A stretch of DNA of 64,000 nucleotides from Methylobacterium sp. Leaf99. GTDB lineage: Bacteria; Pseudomonadota; Alphaproteobacteria; Rhizobiales; Beijerinckiaceae. A program made the position numbers and the translations under genes. Shown one piece after another: positions 32,263 to 40,057 of the stretch; position 1 is the first letter of the stretch, and every line of letters begins with the position of its first letter. The stretch covers positions 598,184 to 662,183 of the forward strand of contig NZ_LMMU01000007.1 in the NCBI RefSeq assembly GCF_001422375.1, written 5' to 3'. The notes below the pieces were generated by a model. That model saw only the letters and a program-made list of their open reading frames with translations, was not told the DNA's origin and searched no databases.

Positions 32263-32856
32263 TCAAACGGCCGCCCGGCCGACGCGGGCGCGTCGCGCCG
32301 GGAGGTGCCGGCCTAGGAGCGCGAGGCCGAGCCCAGCCAAAACCCAAGCCAAAACCCAGGCCGAAAGCCAGATCTCGTACAGGTGGGCGTCGAGGGCGGC
32401 TTCCCCGTTGAGGCCGAGCCAGCGCGCGAGCCCGTGCGGGACCGGAAGGTCGGTCCAGAGGAAGACGCGCAGGACCGGGATCGAGAGCAGGCCGACGGCG
32501 AGGACGAAGCCGGCCGCCCGGTAGAGGGGCCGCGCCGCGCCCTCCACGGTCCCGACGAGGCCGCCGACGAGGGCCGTGCCGAGCCAGAGTTCGACGGGCC
32601 GCAGGGTCGGATCGGTTCCGGGCTCCGCGGGCAGGAGGGGAAACAGCAGGCCGCCGACGAGGGCCGTGCCGAGCCAGAGTTCGACGGGCCGCAGGGTCGG
32701 ATCGGTTCCGGGCTCCGCGGGCAGGAGGGGAAACAGCAGGAAGACCGGTGCGAGGCCGAGCGCCAGCAGCAGCCCGAGAAGCGGAACGTGCAGCAGCCGC
32801 AGGACGCGGCGGCGGACCGGATCACCGTCGTCGGAGCCCCGCTCAGCTGTCCGCAT
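32263..32856 (-). CDS. Membrane protein with a perfect internal 30-aa duplication
   Basis: A 197-aa protein with several membrane helices (LLGLLLALGLAPVFLLFPLL, GFVLAVGLLSIPVLRVFLWT, LSAWVLAWVLAGLGLALLG). Residues about 41-70 and 71-100 are the same 30-residue block (LFPLLPAEPGTDPTLRPVEL then WLGTALVGG), encoded by identical 90-bp DNA. The duplication keeps the frame. It overlaps the secreted protein gene at 32843 by 14 bases. No family recognised; the ancestral protein was probably about 167 aa. Confidence 0.7.
   Translation of the reverse strand: MRTAERGSDDGDPVRRRVLRLLHVPLLGLLLALGLAPVFLLFPLLPAEPGTDPTLRPVELWLGTALVGGLLFPLLPAEPGTDPTLRPVELWLGTALVGGLVGTVEGAARPLYRAAGFVLAVGLLSIPVLRVFLWTDLPVPHGLARWLGLNGEAALDAHLYEIWLSAWVLAWVLAGLGLALLGRHLPARRARVGRAAV
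32558..32740. repeat. Perfect 90-bp in-frame tandem duplication
   Basis: Bases 32558-32650 equal bases 32648-32740 without a mismatch, giving period 90 and just over two copies. The repeat lies inside the membrane-protein gene at 32263. Zero divergence means a very recent event, an unstable polymorphic locus, or possibly an assembly artefact. Confidence 0.92.
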
Positions 32857-33169
32857 CGCGCGCCCAGTCGAGGGCCTTCAGGACGGCGGGGTCGCCCCTG
32901 TGCCGCCGCCGCAAGGTCCGCTCTTCCGCCTCGACGGCGTCGCAGCGCAGGCGCTTCACGGCCGCCGCGATGGCCCGGCCGCGCGCCGCGTCCGTGGCAT
33001 CCTCCCCGCCCCAATGGTTGCAGTCCCGCAGCCGCGTCACGTACGCCGTCACGTCGCCCGGCATAGCGGGCTCGGCCAAGACGGCCAACGGCCCGAGGAG
33101 CGGCGCGGCGAGAAGCGTTGCGAGCGGCCCGGCAGAACTCTTGGCTACCTTGGCAAGAACGGTCCGCAT
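32843..33169 (-). CDS. Small secreted protein of unknown function
   Basis: A 108-aa protein with an N-terminal hydrophobic segment (SSAGPLATLLAAPLLGPLAV, likely signal peptide cleaved near VLAEPA) and a basic helical mature domain: VTRLRDCNHWGGEDATDAAR then IAAAVKRLRCDAVEAEERTL, with two cysteines that could pair. I have seen this CNHWxGE pattern in small proteobacterial secreted proteins without assigned function. Start set at ATG 33169; an in-frame extension upstream has no gene-like character. It overlaps the membrane protein gene at 32856 by 14 bases. Confidence 0.7.
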   Translation of the reverse strand: MRTVLAKVAKSSAGPLATLLAAPLLGPLAVLAEPAMPGDVTAYVTRLRDCNHWGGEDATDAARGRAIAAAVKRLRCDAVEAEERTLRRRHRGDPAVLKALDWARDADS

Positions 33170-33386
33170 GGCTCTCCATCCTGCTTTTCCTCGGGCGTCC
33201 CGCGCCGTATACAGGGAACCCGCATGAGACGCAGTCTTCTCCCTGCCGCCCGCTTCGCGCTCCTCGCAGCGTGCCCGAAGGGTCAGCGCATAGGCCGAAC
33301 TGTGAGACATGCCGGGCTTTCTCGCGGAGGCGGTTCTGCGCATTCTGGTCCTGGAGGTTGAAGCGCCGGGCCCTGGAACGACGACG

Positions 33387-33728
33387 CTAGAGATTGCGCA
33401 GGGCGAGCAGCGGGACGAAGGCGGCCAGTACGACGGGTGCCGACCAGTACTCCATTCGGATCCAGAACAGCGCATGTCGCCGTGTGAGCAGCACGCGCGC
33501 ATTCGTGGCGGGGTCGATGAGCTCGCGCGGAGGCGTGCTATTGAGGCGTCGACCGACCACCCAGTTCAAAGAAGCGGCGGCGAAAAGGCCAAGGCTGAAG
33601 GCGAGAAACGCGAGTTCGGGGTGTCCAAGCGCTTGGAGCGATATTTGGGCCAATGCACCGACGATGATCGCGGTGCCGACGACAATGGGGATCACCAGGA
33701 TGCCCCAACCCGACCAGATGAACAGCAT
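33387..33728 (-). CDS. Small membrane protein of unknown function
   Basis: A 113-aa protein with three likely membrane helices (WGILVIPIVVGTAIIVGALA, LAFLAFSLGLFAAASLNWVV, YWSAPVVLAAFVPLLAL) and a short basic loop between the last two. The NSTPPRELIDPATNARVLLT loop resembles a widespread small membrane protein type without known function. Stands alone, 217 bases from the secreted-protein gene downstream of it. Confidence 0.7.
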   Translation of the reverse strand: MLFIWSGWGILVIPIVVGTAIIVGALAQISLQALGHPELAFLAFSLGLFAAASLNWVVGRRLNSTPPRELIDPATNARVLLTRRHALFWIRMEYWSAPVVLAAFVPLLALRNL

Positions 33729-34189
33729 GAATGTCAGCTCGCAGATGAGGTTCGTCGATGAGGAGGTGGGGCGCCGCGCCGAGGCACATCCGCTGATCCA
33801 GGCGCTGCGTTACGACGGCTCCACCACAGCCTCAATGCCGCGCCCTGAAATGACCGACAAGGGGCGCTCCTCCCGGATGCACGGTGCAGTGGTGCACCCT
33901 GCTGCCCCATCCCGAGCCTCGATCAGCAACCACGACAGCATTCCTGTTATGTACGCGGCTGCATGCGCACGAGGCGCCAAGCACCCGGGAGCTTCTCCCC
34001 AACTTGAACGTCCACTTTGCCAAATTGACATTCAGAACTGGACAGTCCGCTAACCACCCGACCCAGTCGTAGAGCGGACAGACGGGTGCCGACCCAACTC
34101 GGTCGCCTGGGGCGCCATGGGCGCTTCCCGAAAGCGGCCATTGGTCTGCTACCGGGCAACTTCGGCTCGGGGTGGAAAGCAGTCCTTCC
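33729..34189. repeat. Gene-free gap with the longest dispersed-repeat copy
   Basis: No gene was found in this 460-base stretch. Bases about 34030-34180 hold the most complete repeat copy: CCACCCGACCCAGTCGTAG, core CGTAGAGCGGACAGACGGGT (34068-34087), GCCGACCCAACTCGGTCG, then GGCGCTTCCCGAAAGCGGCC (about 34120) and GGGCAACTTCGGCTCGGG. It lies directly after the stop of the GFA-family gene (34190). Confidence 0.7.
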
Positions 34190-34585
34190 TCAAGTCGGGA
34201 AACGCTCAAAGGCAGGTAGGTCGTCTGCGGAGGCCATCCACTTCACGCGTTCAGCCGTCTGCACCTGCATCTTCGGGGCAACAGCTTCAAGATCGTCAAG
34301 CGCCGCGATCCTCACCTGCATCATTCCCATCTGCTCAAGGGGCGCGTTCGTGAAGAAAAGGCCAGTGCCACACGATCCGCAGAACGAGCGTCTCCCGCTC
34401 TGTGAGGAGTTGTAGACTTTCGGCTCGCCGGCAACCGATACGGCAGCCTTCGGCACCATGGCCCAGGCCAGCATGGGCGCACCCGACTGTTTCCGACAAT
34501 CGCCGCAATGGCACAAAGAGCTTGCTACGGCTTGATCCGGCATCTGAAATTGGATGGAGCCACAGTGGCATTGTCCACGGAGCAT
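34190..34585 (-). CDS. GFA/CENP-V family zinc protein
   Basis: A 131-aa protein with the GFA (glutathione-dependent formaldehyde-activating-like) fold and its zinc cysteines: GQCHCGSI (about residues 4-11), SLCHCGDCRKQSGAP (about 23-37) and FCGSCGTGLFF (about 68-78). The family is named after Gfa, which was proposed to condense formaldehyde with glutathione; most members have unknown roles. In a possible methylotroph, a formaldehyde link is attractive but unproven. Start ATG 34585 (MLRGQCHCGSI) gives the standard N-terminus. Flanked by repeats on both sides. Confidence 0.92.
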   Translation of the reverse strand: MLRGQCHCGSIQFQMPDQAVASSLCHCGDCRKQSGAPMLAWAMVPKAAVSVAGEPKVYNSSQSGRRSFCGSCGTGLFFTNAPLEQMGMMQVRIAALDDLEAVAPKMQVQTAERVKWMASADDLPAFERFPT

Positions 34586-34652
34586 AGGGTCGGCCTCACG
34601 TTCAGGAGCGCAGCCCATAGCAATGTCACGTCGCGATGTCGCCTTTGGTTGC

Positions 34653-34821
34653 AGGCTGTGTGAAAACGCAGGGGCGTTCCGAAATAGAGGAACAATCTTC
34701 CAGGCGGCGGCATCCAGTCATTTGGCATGACGGTTTGGATGCCAATGAAACGCCTGTTCCAGCGCTGCGTCGAGAGTTCGAGGGGAAATCCTTCTACCGC
34801 CTCCGCGTTTTCACACAGCCT
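34653..34821. mobile_element. MITE-like element or insertion-sequence remnant
   Basis: Terminal inverted repeats: AGGCTGTGTGAAAACGC continuing to GGGGCG on the left (34653-34676), and its complement on the right (34798-34821), 22 of 24 bases matching. The 169-base element has no ORF, and a nested inverted pair, GGCATCCA and TGGATGCC, lies inside. Ends of the GGCTGTGTGAAAAC kind are common at insertion sequences, so this may be a non-autonomous derivative. No clear target-site duplication was seen. Confidence 0.65.
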
Positions 34822-34921
34822 CGGTGGCAAACGGACCTCAGCCCTTCGGCCAGAAGCAGACATTCAGCCTCCAAGCGAACATTGCGGTTGCGAACGCCAA
34901 TTTTTCGGGTTGGCGGAACAG

Positions 34922-35083
34922 CTAACAGGGTACGTAGACAGGGCCGCCGTAACACGACTTCGATCGGCTAGGATCAAGGGAGGATGCGTTGTCGCGATCC
35001 GGGTTCCGACCACCCGTATTCGTTGTCGAGCAACCGGATACGACAAAAGCGAGGATCAAGATCGCGATAAGGTTTTTTCGCAT
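34922..35083 (-). CDS. Small lipoprotein, unknown function
   Basis: A 53-aa protein with a lipoprotein signal: MRKNLIAILILAFVVSGCST, lipobox VSGC with Cys18. The mature part is about 35 residues (NTGGRNPDRDNASSLDPSRS, then CYGGPVYVPC) with two more cysteines near the end that could form a disulfide. GGGGAGAAG is upstream of the ATG. Entericidin-like small lipoproteins have similar size, but I see no family match. An upstream in-frame ATG would hide the signal peptide. Confidence 0.72.
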   Translation of the reverse strand: MRKNLIAILILAFVVSGCSTTNTGGRNPDRDNASSLDPSRSKSCYGGPVYVPC

Positions 35084-35189
35084 CGTCTTCTCCCCTATTT
35101 CTGGCGAGTATTGCGCGGAAAAGGATGGAGGTCTGCTGCCTACAAAGCACATACACGAGCTTTGTCGAGTGGGCCGATGGCTCCAGGCG

Positions 35190-35405
35190 TTAGGGCTGCT
35201 CCAGCCAAGCGCCCGAAAGCGGAATGTCCTGACTTCAAGGAAGGGTCGGAGGCGGAACGTCCGTTTCAGGGCGAAAGGTCAGGGTCCGCTCCCCACCCAA
35301 GCCTGTCGTAGAATGGACGATTGGGTCGCGACTCACCCTAGCCGTAGAGCAGGCTGGCGGACGTTGACCCCGAGCGGTCGGTACCAAGCGTTAGGTTTCA
35401 ACTAC
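35190..35405. repeat. Dispersed intergenic repeat after the histidine kinase gene
   Basis: Two blocks: CGCCCGAAAGCGGAATGTCC near 35212, then CCCACCCAAGCCTGTCGTAG with the core at 35307-35326 (CGTAGAATGGACGATTGGGT). It fills the gap between the small lipoprotein and the stop of the histidine kinase at 35411. A further CCGTAGAGCAGG near 35342 may be a partial third block. Confidence 0.6.
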
Positions 35406-35410
35406 TCGTT

Positions 35411-38400
35411 TCAGGGCTGCTCGTAATGATCGGGCGCCGCCCGGCGTCGCCGACGTTTGGAGGCGGCCCGGCGGAGGATGCGCGACAACGCCTCGACCGA
35501 ATACGGTTTCTGAAGGAGCTCGAAGCCGTGGTCGGTTTCCTCGGCCAGCACGTGACTGTAGCCGCTGGTCAGCACCACCGGCAGGCCGGGATACAGCCGT
35601 CGCACCTCGCGTCCGAGTTCGACGCCGTTCATGCCCGGCATGACCACGTCGGAGAACACGACATCGTAGCCGCCGGGGCTTGCTGCCAACGCCGCCAGGG
35701 CGTCGCCGGCGTTCGTCACCCAATGGGTGCCGTAGCCGAGTTCCTGGAGGGTCTGGGTCGAGAAGGTCCCGACCTCGCGATTGTCCTCGACGACGAGGAC
35801 GTGGGTCCCGCGTCCGTCGACGACCTTGTCAACGATCATGGGTTCTTCGGGTATGCCGGAATCGATCTCCGCGCGCGGGAGGTAGAGCGAGAAGGTGGTG
35901 CCGCGTCCGACCTCGCTCTCGACAACGACCTCGCCACCCGATTGCTTGGCGAAGCCGAACACCTGGGACAGGCCGAGGCCGGTGCCCTGGCCGACGCCCT
36001 TGGTCGTGTAGAACGGCTCGAAGATCCGGTCGATCTGGTCGGCCGGGATGCCGGAACCGGTGTCGGTCAGCGAGATCCGGACAAAGTCGCCGGTCCGCTC
36101 GGAATGAGACCGCATCGCGGGCACTAGGCTTGCCGCCTCCACCACGATTTCGAGTTTCCCCTCCCCTTCCATCGCATCGCGGGCGTTGACCGCCATGTTG
36201 ACGAGGGCGGTGTCGAGTTGGCTCGGGTCCGCGTTGATATGGCAGGGCTCTTCGCCGACGCGGATCGCGACTGCGATCCGAGCGCCGGTGAGGGTGCCGA
36301 CCATCTCGCCGATGGCCCTCACGCTGCGGCCGGCATCGAACACCTCAGGCCGCAGCGCCTGCCGGCGGGCGAAGGCGAGCAGTTGCCCCGTGAGCTTGGC
36401 CGCACGATCGACGGTGTCGGAGATCGCACCGACGTACCGGGTCCGCCGATCCTCGGAGAGGTTGGGGCGCTTGAGTAGATCGGTCGAGGACTTGATGACC
36501 GTGAGCAGATTGTTGAAATCGTGTGCCACACCCCCGGTCAATTGTCCGACGGCCTCCAGCTTCTGGGACTGCCGCAACGCCTCCTCGGCCTGCAGCAGGC
36601 TGGCGGCGCGCTCCTTCTCCAGGGTGACATCGCGAGAGACGCAGTAGAGCAGCCCTTCGACCGGAACGGCCGTCCAGGACAGGGTTCGATAGCCTCCGTT
36701 GCGCGCCCGAAAACGGTTCTCGAAGGCCAGCGTGAGCGCACCGTCGGCGAGACGCTTGACCTCGGCCCGCGTCCTCTCCCGGTCCTCGGGATGTTCGAGC
36801 CACTCCGAGGTCTTTCCGACGATGTCGTGGTAGTCCCATCCCAGGATACGGTGCCACGCCGGATTGATGCTCACCCAGATCCCGTTCGAGTCGGCGACGC
36901 CGAGCATGTCCTGGCTAACATGCCAGATTCGGTCGCGCTCCTTGGTGCGCACGGCGACCTGGGCCGCCAGCGTCTCGTTCAGAGCCTGCAACACGCCCTG
37001 GGCGCGGACGCGCTCAACGGCGTCCCAGATCCGGGCCGAGACCTCCTCGACCAGCGCGACCTCGTCAGGCGTCCAGGCCCGCGGCTCGCGTTGGTTCACG
37101 TAGACGACCGAGCGTAGGCGTCCCTCGTGGACCTGGGGGACGGCGACGATGGCGCCGATGCCGAAGGCATCCATCCCCAAACCGGCCGTGTCCGCATCCG
37201 CCTCGACGTCGGGATAGACCGACGTCCGACCGTTCCTGAGGTTGGCAACGTTCCCGGGCCCGAACGCATCGAGCGGATAGGTGTCGGCGAGCGTCGCAAC
37301 GCCGTCGACAAACTCGGTGCCGAGGGTCACGGACAGGCCGTCCTCCTCGACGAAGCCGTAGCCGACCCGGCTCGCCCCGAGGTGCCGTCCGAGGGCGTCG
37401 ACCGCTGCCTGCATCCGCCCGCGCGGGCCGCCCTGGTCGCGGAGGGTGTCGGTCAGGTCGAGCAGGAAGCGCTGACGTGCCTCGGATACGCGCTGCTCTG
37501 CGACCCGCCGCTCCAGTTCGTCGTTGACTTCCCTGAGGCGACGCTCGTCCAGCCGACGGCCGGTGACGTCGGAGATCGTGAGTACGGCTCCAACCACCGT
37601 CCCGCCCTGAAGGACGGGTGCGTTCGAGCAAACGACCTCGATGGGCGTCCCGTCACGATGGAAGAACGTGGCGTCGCGCTGCCGAAGGGTCTTCCCCTCT
37701 TGGATGGCGTGCACGAAACCGCATTCGGACGCCGGAAACGGGCGTCCGTCCGGATGATGGTGGTGGGCGGCCTCGTGCAGGTCCTGCCCGACCAGGGTGC
37801 CGGCGTCCCATCCGAGCAGGACATGCGCCGTCGGGTTGGCAAAGGTGACTTGGCCGTCGCGGTCGAGCTGGAACACGGCCTCGCTGACGTGGTCCGTGAC
37901 GGTTTGGAGCAGGTCGGTCTGCCGCTTGAGCGCCTCGGCGGCCAGGCGTTGGTCCGTCCGGTCCCTCAGGATCTTGAGATAACCGACATGCGTGCCATTG
38001 TCGGCGCGGAGCGGCATCATCTCGCCCAAGCCGAAGAACCGCGAGCCGTCCTTGCGCACGTGCCAGCGCTCGTCGTTGCCGCGCCCCTCCTGGCGACTGA
38101 CGCGCATCTCGCGCTCGGGCGCGCCGTCCACAGCGTCCTCTTCGGTGAAGAACAGCCGTGCCGGCCTGCCGCGCATCTCGGCCTCGGACCAGCCGAGGAT
38201 GGCCTCGGCGCCGGCGCTCCAACCGGTCACGAGGCCGTCGAGGTCAGTGGTCACGATGGCGTAGTCGCGGGCGCTGTCGAGGATCTGGTCGTGGCGGACG
38301 TCCGCCTCCCGGGCTGTGCGCAGGGCATCGTCGCGCGCCGCCATCGACCGGCGCAGTTCCATCTGCGCCATGACCTGCCGCCCCAACGCCTCCAGGGCCT

Positions 38401-38851
38401 CGGCCTGTTCGGGCGTCAGCCCCCCGGGGCGGGGCTTCCCGTCGATCACACATAGGGTCCCAAGCGGAAGGCCCTCCGGCGTCTCCAGCCGCGCGCCGGC
38501 ATAGAACCGCAGCCGGGGCTCCCCGGTGACCAGCGCGTTGTTCCGGGTCCGAGGGTCGGCGGCAAGATCCGGGATGACCAGCAGGCCGGGCTGCCGCAGG
38601 GCGTGGGCGCAGATCGATTGCGACAGCGGGGTCTGGCAGGAGTCGAAACCGACGCGGGCCTTGAACCACTGCCGGTCGCCGGCGACGAGACTGACCAGCG
38701 CGGCCGACGTGCCGCAAATCCGGGACGCGAGCAGCACGATGTCATCGAAGCCCCGCTCGGCCTCGGTGTCGAGGATGCCGTAACCGGCGAGCGTCGCGAG
38801 CCTGGCCGGATCGCGGGCGGCCTCCGCGACGACGTTCTCAGACCCGGCCAT
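35411..38851 (-). CDS. Soluble hybrid histidine kinase (GAF-PAS-PAS-GAF-PAS-HisKA-HATPase-REC)
   Basis: A 1146-aa cytoplasmic sensor kinase without membrane helices. Order: GAF (about 15-165, with QWFKARVGFDSCQTPLSQSI), PAS (ITGW-type, about 190-300), PAS (about 310-430, FQLDRDGQVTFANPTAHVLL), GAF (about 475-630), PAS (about 660-770), HisKA with the phospho-His in VAHDFNNLL, HATPase_c (NARDAMEG; DTGSGIP; TGLGLS) and a C-terminal receiver (VLVVEDNREV; Asp in FSDVVMPGMNG; Lys in LLQKPYS). It probably phosphorylates its own receiver and passes the phosphate to an Hpt protein elsewhere. The signal is unknown; GAF/PAS domains may bind heme, flavin or small ligands. The start overlaps the ParD gene by 14 bases. 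ATG 38851 chosen over an in-frame GTG 27 bases upstream. Confidence 0.95.
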   Translation of the reverse strand: MAGSENVVAEAARDPARLATLAGYGILDTEAERGFDDIVLLASRICGTSAALVSLVAGDRQWFKARVGFDSCQTPLSQSICAHALRQPGLLVIPDLAADPRTRNNALVTGEPRLRFYAGARLETPEGLPLGTLCVIDGKPRPGGLTPEQAEALEALGRQVMAQMELRRSMAARDDALRTAREADVRHDQILDSARDYAIVTTDLDGLVTGWSAGAEAILGWSEAEMRGRPARLFFTEEDAVDGAPEREMRVSRQEGRGNDERWHVRKDGSRFFGLGEMMPLRADNGTHVGYLKILRDRTDQRLAAEALKRQTDLLQTVTDHVSEAVFQLDRDGQVTFANPTAHVLLGWDAGTLVGQDLHEAAHHHHPDGRPFPASECGFVHAIQEGKTLRQRDATFFHRDGTPIEVVCSNAPVLQGGTVVGAVLTISDVTGRRLDERRLREVNDELERRVAEQRVSEARQRFLLDLTDTLRDQGGPRGRMQAAVDALGRHLGASRVGYGFVEEDGLSVTLGTEFVDGVATLADTYPLDAFGPGNVANLRNGRTSVYPDVEADADTAGLGMDAFGIGAIVAVPQVHEGRLRSVVYVNQREPRAWTPDEVALVEEVSARIWDAVERVRAQGVLQALNETLAAQVAVRTKERDRIWHVSQDMLGVADSNGIWVSINPAWHRILGWDYHDIVGKTSEWLEHPEDRERTRAEVKRLADGALTLAFENRFRARNGGYRTLSWTAVPVEGLLYCVSRDVTLEKERAASLLQAEEALRQSQKLEAVGQLTGGVAHDFNNLLTVIKSSTDLLKRPNLSEDRRTRYVGAISDTVDRAAKLTGQLLAFARRQALRPEVFDAGRSVRAIGEMVGTLTGARIAVAIRVGEEPCHINADPSQLDTALVNMAVNARDAMEGEGKLEIVVEAASLVPAMRSHSERTGDFVRISLTDTGSGIPADQIDRIFEPFYTTKGVGQGTGLGLSQVFGFAKQSGGEVVVESEVGRGTTFSLYLPRAEIDSGIPEEPMIVDKVVDGRGTHVLVVEDNREVGTFSTQTLQELGYGTHWVTNAGDALAALAASPGGYDVVFSDVVMPGMNGVELGREVRRLYPGLPVVLTSGYSHVLAEETDHGFELLQKPYSVEALSRILRRAASKRRRRRAAPDHYEQP

Positions 38852-39032
38852 GGGCGGACCTGCTCGGTGCAGCCACACGATGGGCCTTCGCCTCGTCGTG
38901 TGCGATCAGAAGCCGAAGCGCCGACCTGACGACCTCACTGATGGATGTGTAGTCCCCCTTGGCGACCTGCCCTTCGACGTAGGCAATCAGCGGTTCGGTC
39001 AGGGCGATGTGTCGGGAGTGTTTGGCGGCCAT
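38838..39032 (-). CDS. ParD-like ribbon-helix-helix antitoxin, no toxin nearby
   Basis: A 64-aa protein with the ParD/CopG N-terminus: HSRHIALTEPLIAYVEGQVA then KGDYTSISEVVRSALRLL, a ribbon-helix-helix DNA-binding region. ParD usually precedes an overlapping parE toxin gene. Here the overlapping downstream gene is the hybrid histidine kinase, and the C-terminal toxin-binding tail is short (EAKAHRVAAPSRSAHGRV). A perfect palindrome lies 29 bases upstream, fitting autoregulation. It may be an orphan antitoxin or a reused regulator of the kinase. Confidence 0.82.
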   Translation of the reverse strand: MAAKHSRHIALTEPLIAYVEGQVAKGDYTSISEVVRSALRLLIAHDEAKAHRVAAPSRSAHGRV

Positions 39033-39060
39033 CGGGTGCCACTAGCAGCTCCCCGGGACG

Positions 39061-39078
39061 GTGTCGCACCTGCGACAC
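39061..39078. promoter_or_regulatory. Palindrome upstream of the ParD-like gene
   Basis: GTGTCGCA, CC, TGCGACAC: perfect 8-base arms with a 2-base centre, 29 bases upstream of the ParD-like ATG. Ribbon-helix-helix antitoxins bind short dyads of this type at their own promoters. It is the only such dyad in the region. Confidence 0.6.
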
Positions 39079-39558
39079 CCCTATTCGCGCAGCTGCGTCG
39101 TCACACCTGTTCTTGGCTGAGGATATCGTGACTGCCGGGATTTTATCTCTCGATCAATGACTGGGGAGAGATTGTGAGCGGCATTGCGGCGACTCCAATC
39201 GAGGGTCCGGAAGTGGCGCAAACCTGCGCACCTCCGATACCGGGCTGAGCAGCTGCTTTTTTCATTTTGCCTTGCGAAAGCGGACCGGCAAAAATCCACC
39301 CAACCCGGACATGAAAGCCAATTCATTAGGCAGATTGGAAGCGGATGCTCCTAATGTCCATTGAGGGGCAGGACGACATGGTCATACCCACCGGTCACGG
39401 TCGCTGAAGGGCCGAAACGATCCTCCAACTGCAGAAGATTGAGCACAGCTTTTTCCCCAATTAGGGAAAGAGCCAGCTCCTTATGAGCCCCGAGCCTCCA
39501 CCGCCAACCATGCGGGATGGGGACCGCCGGGTAACTAGCCGAAGGGCATCGGCAGCAA

Positions 39559-39585
39559 GCGATCCATCCGATCTAGATGGATCGC
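39559..39585. repeat. Orphan palindrome with 10-base arms
   Basis: GCGATCCATC, 7 bases (CGATCTA), GATGGATCGC: perfect. The inner ATCCATC/GATGGAT arms resemble those of the LysR sites at 15470 and 19259, but the spacing between the shared bases is two shorter. There is no gene within 450 bases downstream in either direction that it obviously serves. Confidence 0.7.
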
Positions 39586-39799
39586 AGGATGGAGGAGACG
39601 GGTTGCCCCAGACCTCCAGAATGACCCCAATGCATGCGGATTGAGCAAAGGGGTCCGTTCGCGCTGGCCGTTCAAGGTGACGGGAAGCGGTGCGTAAAGG
39701 CCGACAGCCCAACCCCGGCTTCACCTGTCAAAAGGTTGCACCTTCGATCCGCCGGTCGACCGATGGCGTGGCTCCGAGATCCACTAACTTCGGTTCGAT

Positions 39800-39832
39800 G
39801 CAAGGCTTTGCCAATCGCCGGCAAAGCCTTGC
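39800..39832. terminator. Strong stem-loop in the gene-free region
   Basis: GCAAGGCTTTGCC, loop AATCGCC, GGCAAAGCCTTGC: a perfect 13-base stem with a 7-base loop. No T-tract follows on either strand, so it is not a classical terminator. It could be a hairpin left from a mobile element, a plasmid site or a small structured RNA. Confidence 0.5.
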
Positions 39833-40057
39833 CTCCAGCAAGCCGGCCTCCCTCAAACGTTCACCAAGATCCAGAACGAGCAGCAGACGGGAGAGCAAAA
39901 TCTTTCGCAAAGCGGGAAATGGAGCCGGAGCAGCAGGCCCAATAACCGACACGCAAAGCCGCATCTCGTAGGCATTAATCCGGTGAACGTCGCTTGCCGC
40001 CCCGGGAAACACCAACCGAGCCGCCGACGTCACGGCGGGCCGGAGCCCCCAACCTTC

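Larger units (their letters stand above)
39079..40057. other. Gene-free kilobase with repeats and palindromes
   Basis: No frame shows the third-position GC bias of a gene. It holds a partial dispersed repeat (GCGAAAGCGGACCGGCAAAA then ATCCACCCAACCCGG, about 39277-39320), a 27-base palindrome at 39559 and a strong stem-loop at 39800. Base composition is lower in GC than in the neighbours. Together with the broken ardC gene just after it, this looks like decayed mobile DNA. Confidence 0.6.

Noticed and set aside
39079-40057. Coding capacity in the kilobase before the ardC relic
   Set aside because: Several short frames exist on both strands but none has motifs, start signals or codon bias.
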